64,000 nt of DNA, taken from positions 41,824,177-41,888,176 of the forward strand of contig CM018051.1 in NCBI GenBank assembly GCA_008638375.1, written 5' to 3'. Under the pieces are notes generated by a model. The model did no database searches, was not told the DNA's origin, and worked only from the letters and a program-made list of their open reading frames with translations. The position numbers and the translations under genes were made by a program. The stretch is from Nyssa sinensis (taxonomy: Eukaryota; Streptophyta; Magnoliopsida; Cornales; Nyssaceae). This document shows positions 59,641 through 64,000 of the stretch, one piece after another (position 1 is the first letter of the stretch; each line of letters opens with the position of its first letter).

Positions 59641-60347
59641 AACTCGGCTCAAATCTGTCCCCATCCGAGCAAAAAGAGATCGTTGGGTTCCTAAAAGATA
59701 ATCTGTTAGTCTTCACGTGGGAAACTAAAGACATGAAAGGGATAGATCCCAATCTCATCTCCCACAAGCTAATGACTAACCCAGATCACCCTCAGGTGAG
59801 GCAGAAAAGGAGGACCTTCGCCCCTGAATGGCATAAGATCATCAACGAAGAGGTCCAAAGGTTGTTGGACGCTAGAATGATAAAAGAGGTATTCTATCCA
59901 GAATGGTTCGTCAATACAGTCCTTCCCAAAAAAAGAATGGAAAATGGCGAGTTTGTGTTGATTATACAGACCTCAACAAAGCCTGTCCTAAAGACAGCTT
60001 TCCTCTTCCAAGGATCGATCAGTTGGTCGATGGAACCATAGGACATGAACTTATGAGCTTCATGCACGCATATTCAGGGTACAATCAAATTCAAATGTAC
60101 CCTCTAGATCAAGAAATGATAGCCTTCATATCCGAGTGAGGTCTTTATTGCTATAGAGTGATACTGTTTGGTCTAAAGAATACTAGCAGCTAGCGCCACG
60201 TATCAGCGACTGGTGAACAGAATGTTTGACTACTTGATTGGTAGCACAATGAAAGTCTACGTAGATGACATGTTGGTCAAGAGCTTAAAGAAGAATGACC
60301 ATATCTAGCACTTGAGTTAAACATTCAACATATTGGAGTGATATAAG
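59641..60347 (+). pseudogene. Tat reverse transcriptase remnant
   Basis: FAPEWHKIINEEVQRLLDARMIKEV is the N-terminal fingers region. After a one-base shift near 59935, NGKWRVCVDYTDLNKACPKDSFPLPRID and HAYSGYNQIQM follow with the first catalytic Asp context. YVDD, the catalytic pair, is intact at 60258-60269. Stops at about 60138 and 60306 and a frameshift near 60185 break the frame. The next segment continues into the connection and RNase H. Confidence 0.85.
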
Positions 60348-60920
60348 ATGAAGTTGAATCCCTCGAAGTGTACCTTCGGGATCACTAAAGGGAAATTTTT
60401 TGGTTTTCTAGTCTTTCAGAGGGGAATTGAGGTAGACCCCTCACAAATTAAAGCTCTAATCGAGCTGGAATCCCCGAGGACCAAGAAAGACATCCAGGGC
60501 CTGAATGGGAGGATGGCAACTCTAAACCGATTCATCTCTAGATCTATCGACCGGTGCCTCTTATTCTTCAAAGCCCTAAAGGGAAACATAACTCTTGAAT
60601 GGACCCCTAAGTGCGACCAGGCCTTCCAGGAGTTAAAACAGTATATGACCTCCCCCGAGCTCCTTTCCAAGCTAATACAAGGGGAAAAACTACTCCTATA
60701 TCTTGCAGTATCAAAAAACGCTGTTAGTTCGACATTGGTCAAAGAAGATAGAAAGATTCAGAGGCTAGTTTTCTACATCGGCAAAGCACTTCTAGATACC
60801 GAGAAGAGATATCCTGAGGTTAAAAATTTGGCCTTCGCCTTACTAATGTCTGCTCAAAAGCTGAAACCCTACTTTCAAGCACATCCCATTGTGGTCCCTA
60901 AATCCTACCATCTGAAGTGA
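60348..60920 (+). pseudogene. Tat RT thumb/connection and first RNase H
   Basis: The longest open stretch of the element has 190 codons. [42 protein letters not shown] and [18 protein letters not shown] are gypsy RT C-terminal strings. [43 protein letters not shown] and [13 protein letters not shown] are the first, gypsy-type RNase H. The frame ends at YHLK-stop, but the reading resumes 31 bases later. Confidence 0.85.
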
Positions 60921-60951
60921 ATTCTACACAAGCCTAAAGTCTCAAAACGAC

Positions 60952-61419
60952 ATGGTCAAGTGGTCTGTGGAGCTGGGAGAATTTGACATATCCTACGTAC
61001 CATGGACCTCCATTAAAGGCCACGCATTAGCAAATTTTGTGGCAGAATTCACTCCAGCATTGCGTGATAAAGCCGAGATCAACATGGATACGGCAGTATG
61101 GCAACTTTACACTGATAGTTCATCCATCAATAGGGGTTCGAGAGTTGGCAACGTGCTCCAATCCCCAGATGGAATCATAACAGAAAGGGTGGTTACCCTA
61201 GGATTCAAAGATTCAAATAATGAAGCCGAGTACGAAGCACTCGTCCTAGGTATGAAACTGGCCTTGGAATGCGAAGCTCAAAACATTGAAGCATTTTCGG
61301 ACTCCCAACTAGTGGTGGGCCAAGTCTTGGGAGAATTCTCCACCAAGGATGACAGAATGGTTAAATACTTCGAGCTCGTATACTTGTTGAGAACGTCCTT
61401 CCAAAAATTCACCATTTAG
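60952..61419 (+). pseudogene. Tat second (archaeal-type) RNase H
   Basis: An open stretch of 155 codons runs from SVELGEFDISYVP into a separate RNase H domain. YTDSSSINRGSRVGNVLQSPDG, DSNNEAEYEALVLGMKLALE and AFSDSQLVVGQVLGEF hold Asp, Glu and Asp of the catalytic set. A second RNase H of this type after the first is a hallmark of the Tat lineage and helps place the element. The usual DGA/DGS start is altered to TDSS. Confidence 0.85.
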
Positions 61420-62400
61420 AAAATTGAAAAAGGCCAAAACTCCATAGCGGATGCCTTAGAAAACATGGCCTCCCATCTTAAGTTAAAAAGAGATTCAACG
61501 ATGAGCATCTTTTATCAACCAAAGCCGAGCATCGAGGAAGTACAGTCCACCCAACTCTCAAAGCAAAACCAGAACTGGATGACACCTATCATCCAATACA
61601 TAAAGGATAGGCTGCTTCTGGAGGATAAAAACCAGGCCTGAAAGATTTGGTTCAGGACAACTCGATATCCAATCCTAAATAGAAAGCTCTATTGAAGATC
61701 CTACACTCAACCTCTCCTGAGGTGCTTGTCTCCAGAAGAGTCCTAGTACGTCCTAGCCAAAATTCATGAAGGAATCTGTGAAAACCATAGCGGCGGCAGG
61801 ACCATAGCCCACCAAGCTCTGACTCAAGGCTATTACTGGCCAAGCATGGTAAAGCATACTAAGGAGTATGTCCAGAGGTGCGACAAGTGACAACGCTTCG
61901 CCTCATACCAACGTCAACCTCACCACGAGCTCATCCCTATTGCCAGTCCTTTGCCTTTCGCTCAATGGGGGATAGACATTGTGGGACAGCTGCCAAAGGC
62001 CCCACAGAATAAAAGATACCTACTGTTGCCATAGACTACTTCTCCAAATGGGCAGAAGCTAAGCCTCTGACTCATATTACAGAAGCAAAGGTAAAAAACT
62101 TTACATGGAAAAACATAATTGGCAGGTTTGGCATACCCCGCGTTATCATCTCCTACAATGGTACGCAGTTTTCCGGAAAGGTGTTCGGGAAGTTCTGCAA
62201 AGATCTGTACATCAGCCACCACTTCTCCTCACTAAGGCATCCCCAAGATAATGGGTAAGCTGAGGTCACCAACTACATGATTCTTGATGCCATTAAGAAA
62301 AGGTTGGAACAAGCCAAAGGAAAGTGGGTTGAAGAGCTCTCGGGAGTGCTCTAGGCCTACCAAACCACCAAAAGAACACCGACCACAAAGACACCATTCT
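61420..62400 (+). pseudogene. Tat integrase zinc and catalytic domains
   Basis: IHEGICENHSGGRTIAHQAL, YYWPSM and QRCDK-stop-QRFA form the HHCC zinc domain, with stops. FAQWGIDIVGQLPKAP carries the first catalytic Asp. A frameshift follows. In the other frame, GIPRVIISYNGTQFSGK has Tyr where the family has the second catalytic Asp (SDNGTQF). HPQDNG-stop-AEVTN keeps the Glu. At least five stops are visible. The product would integrate the cDNA but cannot be functional. Confidence 0.8.
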
Positions 62401-62811
62401 CACTTGCATATGCCTAACGAGGCGGTCATTCCCGCCAAGATCGGCATGCCAACACTAAGATCGGATGCTTTTGACCAAGGAACCAATGACCATCAGATTG
62501 TAGAAAATCTTTACCTGCTCGAAGAAATAAGAGAGCAAGCCAGGATCAGGATTGAAGCCTATCAGCGTAAAATGGCCAAAAACTTCAGTCAAGGGTTGAG
62601 AGCCCTAAATTTCTAGCTCGGTGATCTCGTCCTAAGAAGGGTATTCCCAAATACCAAAGATCGCACCATGGGAAAGCTTTTCCCTAATTGGGAGGGGCCT
62701 TACAAGGTTACCAAGATCGTCAAGCCCACAACCTACTAGTTTGAAGATGTAACTGGCAAGCCTGTGCCTAGGCCCTAGAATGTCGAATACTTACGAAAGT
62801 ACCATCAATAA
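62401..62811 (+). pseudogene. Tat integrase C-terminal domain
   Basis: PNEAVIPAKIGMPTLRS, LEEIREQARIRIEAYQRKMAKNF, LGDLVLRRVFPN, GKLFPNWEGPYKV and EYLRKYHQ are the C-terminal integrase strings of Tat elements. They end with TAA at 62809-62811, the end of pol. Single stops interrupt at LNF-stop-LGD, TTY-stop-FED and PRP-stop-NVE. No chromodomain is present, as expected for Tat. Confidence 0.8.
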
Positions 62812-62845
62812 AAAATGTTCTTTTTGTTTCCAAGAGTTTTCACCT

Positions 62846-63325
62846 TAATGCATAAACCCTAGGTCTAGTCCATTTTGATGACTCCTTTAAGCCTTGTATC
62901 CATTACAAGTGCTATAGGCTTGGTCTGATTCAATGCACAAACCCCAGGTTTGGTCCATTTCAATGACTCCTATAAACCTTGTATTCCATTACAAGTACTA
63001 TAGGATTGGTCCAATTCAATGTACAAACCCTAGGTCTGGTCCATTTCAATGACTCCTATAAACCTTGTATCCATTACGAGTGTTATAGGCTTGGTCCGAT
63101 TCAATACACAGACCCTAAGTCTGGTCCATTTCCATAACTCCTATAAAACCTTGTATCCATTACAAGTGTTATACGCTTGGTCCAATTCAATGCATAGACC
63201 CTAGGTCTGGTCCATTTCAATGACTCCTATAAGCCTTGTATCCATTACATGTGTTATAGGCTTGGTCCATTTAGTGTACAGATCCCCAAGTCTAGTCCAT
63301 CCTAATGCATGGACACCTAGCTCCG
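62846..63325 (+). repeat. Tandem array 1 in Tat 3' UTR, ~85-bp period
   Basis: Between five and six units were placed by the recurring AGGTCTGGTCCATTTCAATG-type string at 62861, 62946, 63032, 63117, 63203 and 63288, spaced 85 or 86 bases. Each unit also contains CCTTGTATCCATTACAAGTG and TATAGGCTTGGTCC. It lies 35 bases after the pol stop. Confidence 0.9.
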
Positions 63326-63339
63326 GTCCATTCTTCCAA

Positions 63340-63700
63340 TCGTTGCAAGGTCTAAAGGTTTATCTTGTCTAAACTACAAGTATCTCATATCTCAATAACG
63401 TCTCAGGTCTGAATTTTTTGCCTTGATTCAGTATTATTTCTTGACTTAGTTGCAAGTATTTCAGGTTTAAAGGTTTATCTTGGCTTAATTACAAGTATCT
63501 CGAATCTCAGTAATCTCTCAGGTCTGAATATTTTACCTTGATTCAACTACAAATATTATTTCTTAACTTAATTACAAGTATTTTAGGTCTGAAGTTTTAT
63601 CTTGTTTGATTTAATTACAAGTATCTCAGATCTCAGTAATCTCTCAGGTCTGAAGGTTTAACTTGTTTGATTTAATTGCAAGTAATTCAGGTCTAAGTGC
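63340..63700 (+). repeat. Tandem array 2 in Tat 3' UTR, ~60-bp period
   Basis: A different repeat follows array 1. Units contain CAGGTCTGAAGGTTTA, CTTGATT and ACAAGTATCTCA-type strings with spacing near 57-61 bp, about six units, arranged partly as dimers (about 115-122 bp). It is unrelated to array 1. Confidence 0.8.
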
Positions 63701-63822
63701 TCTTCAAAATAAAACATGAGGTATAGAGGTAAATAAAGACTCTTTCATTAATAAAGCTCGGAAGGGCAGAAGAGTATAGTTCCACAAAAAGAAAAAAAAA
63801 GAGATAAAGAGAAACACGCTAT

Positions 63823-64000
63823 TCAGGGGTCTCCAGCAACATGGGCGGCTTCCTCTGTAGGTTCAGTTGGGACGGCCTCCGAAGGGCTTAGTTTTGGATC
63901 ATCTGGCTGCACCTCATCTACCTCCGAGATATCAAGGTCTGGATAGAACTTCTGGACCTTCTTACAGAAGAGCTCATACCCATAATCCATGAACTTGCCG
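63823..64000 (-). CDS. Antisense ORF of Tat element, 3' end only
   Basis: On the minus strand a frame runs open from the right window edge to a TGA at 63825-63823, 58 complete codons. It starts GKFMDYGYELFCKKVQKFYPDLDIS and goes on to an acidic Pro/Glu-rich tail ending HVAGDP. Tat-lineage elements are known to carry an extra ORF, often antisense, between pol and the 3' LTR. The CKKVQKFYPDLDIS-like string resembles that family as I remember it. It has no stops, in contrast to the wrecked gag-pol. The start and most of the ORF lie outside the window. Its function is unknown. Confidence 0.6.
   Translation of the reverse strand, partial: GKFMDYGYELFCKKVQKFYPDLDISEVDEVQPDDPKLSPSEAVPTEPTEEAAHVAGDP

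Noticed and set aside
1..64000. CRISPR arrays, bacterial operons, rRNA genes or a canonical tRNA gene
   Set aside because: No spaced direct repeats, rRNA strings or full cloverleaf were seen. The sequence is plant nuclear repeat DNA; the A/B-box modules lack a complete tRNA fold by eye.

Overview
This window is intergenic heterochromatin of a flowering plant, most likely a eudicot. It is AT-rich and has no intact host gene. It is built almost entirely of LTR retrotransposons inserted into one another. The plant assignment rests on the element lineages (Ty1/copia Sirevirus, Ty3/gypsy Tekay-type chromovirus, Ty3/gypsy Tat), on tRNA-Met type primer sites, and on a small remnant that reads like the 5' end of a chloroplast Cu/Zn superoxide dismutase gene. 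Every coding region I could recognise is broken by stops, frameshifts or deletions. Lineage names come from motif recognition by eye, not from a search.

Layout. (1) 1-47471 has a backbone of two Sirevirus-like units in the order pol 3' end - env-like ORF - LTR1 - gag/protease remnant - env-like ORF - LTR2. When the later insertions are removed, the two units match in length: non-coding block 1498 vs 1512 bp, env-like ORF 1245 vs 1257 bp, LTR 1631 vs about 1646 bp. The backbone was hit by a solo LTR (B, 998-4489); a non-coding LTR element (C, 10860-19937); another (G, 21494-31866) that carries a young 2.3-kb mini-element (H, 26890-29213) in its 3' LTR; a reverse solo LTR (D, 33589-41598) that contains a forward solo LTR of the same family (E, 37535-41553); and a reverse solo LTR (F, 41871-46460). 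(2) 47472-48054 is a third Sirevirus LTR scrap. (3) 48055-55172 is a decayed Tekay-like element with RT, integrase and chromodomain remnants and a 3' LTR. It is interrupted by an LTR-like insert (I, 49762-51983) with a hairpin minisatellite. (4) 55173-56498 is the only stretch that is not clearly transposon, and it holds the SOD-like remnant. (5) 56499-64000 is the 5' LTR, gag-pol and 3' untranslated part of a Tat element. It has two tandem-repeat arrays and an antisense ORF that runs off the window.

How the parts relate. C, G and H encode nothing recognisable, but they keep LTRs, a tRNA-Met primer site and a polypurine tract. They were therefore probably mobilised in trans by autonomous Tekay-like elements such as the one at 48055-55172. 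Five LTR-like sequences are solo, which suggests frequent LTR-LTR recombination.

The most interesting signals are in the non-coding parts: an inverted repeat just upstream of the polypurine tract in four unrelated-looking elements, with paired base changes; a repeated LTR hairpin with a seven-base loop; antisense tRNA-like A-box/B-box modules inside three LTR families; and an approximately 8-kb inverted repeat formed by self-nesting.
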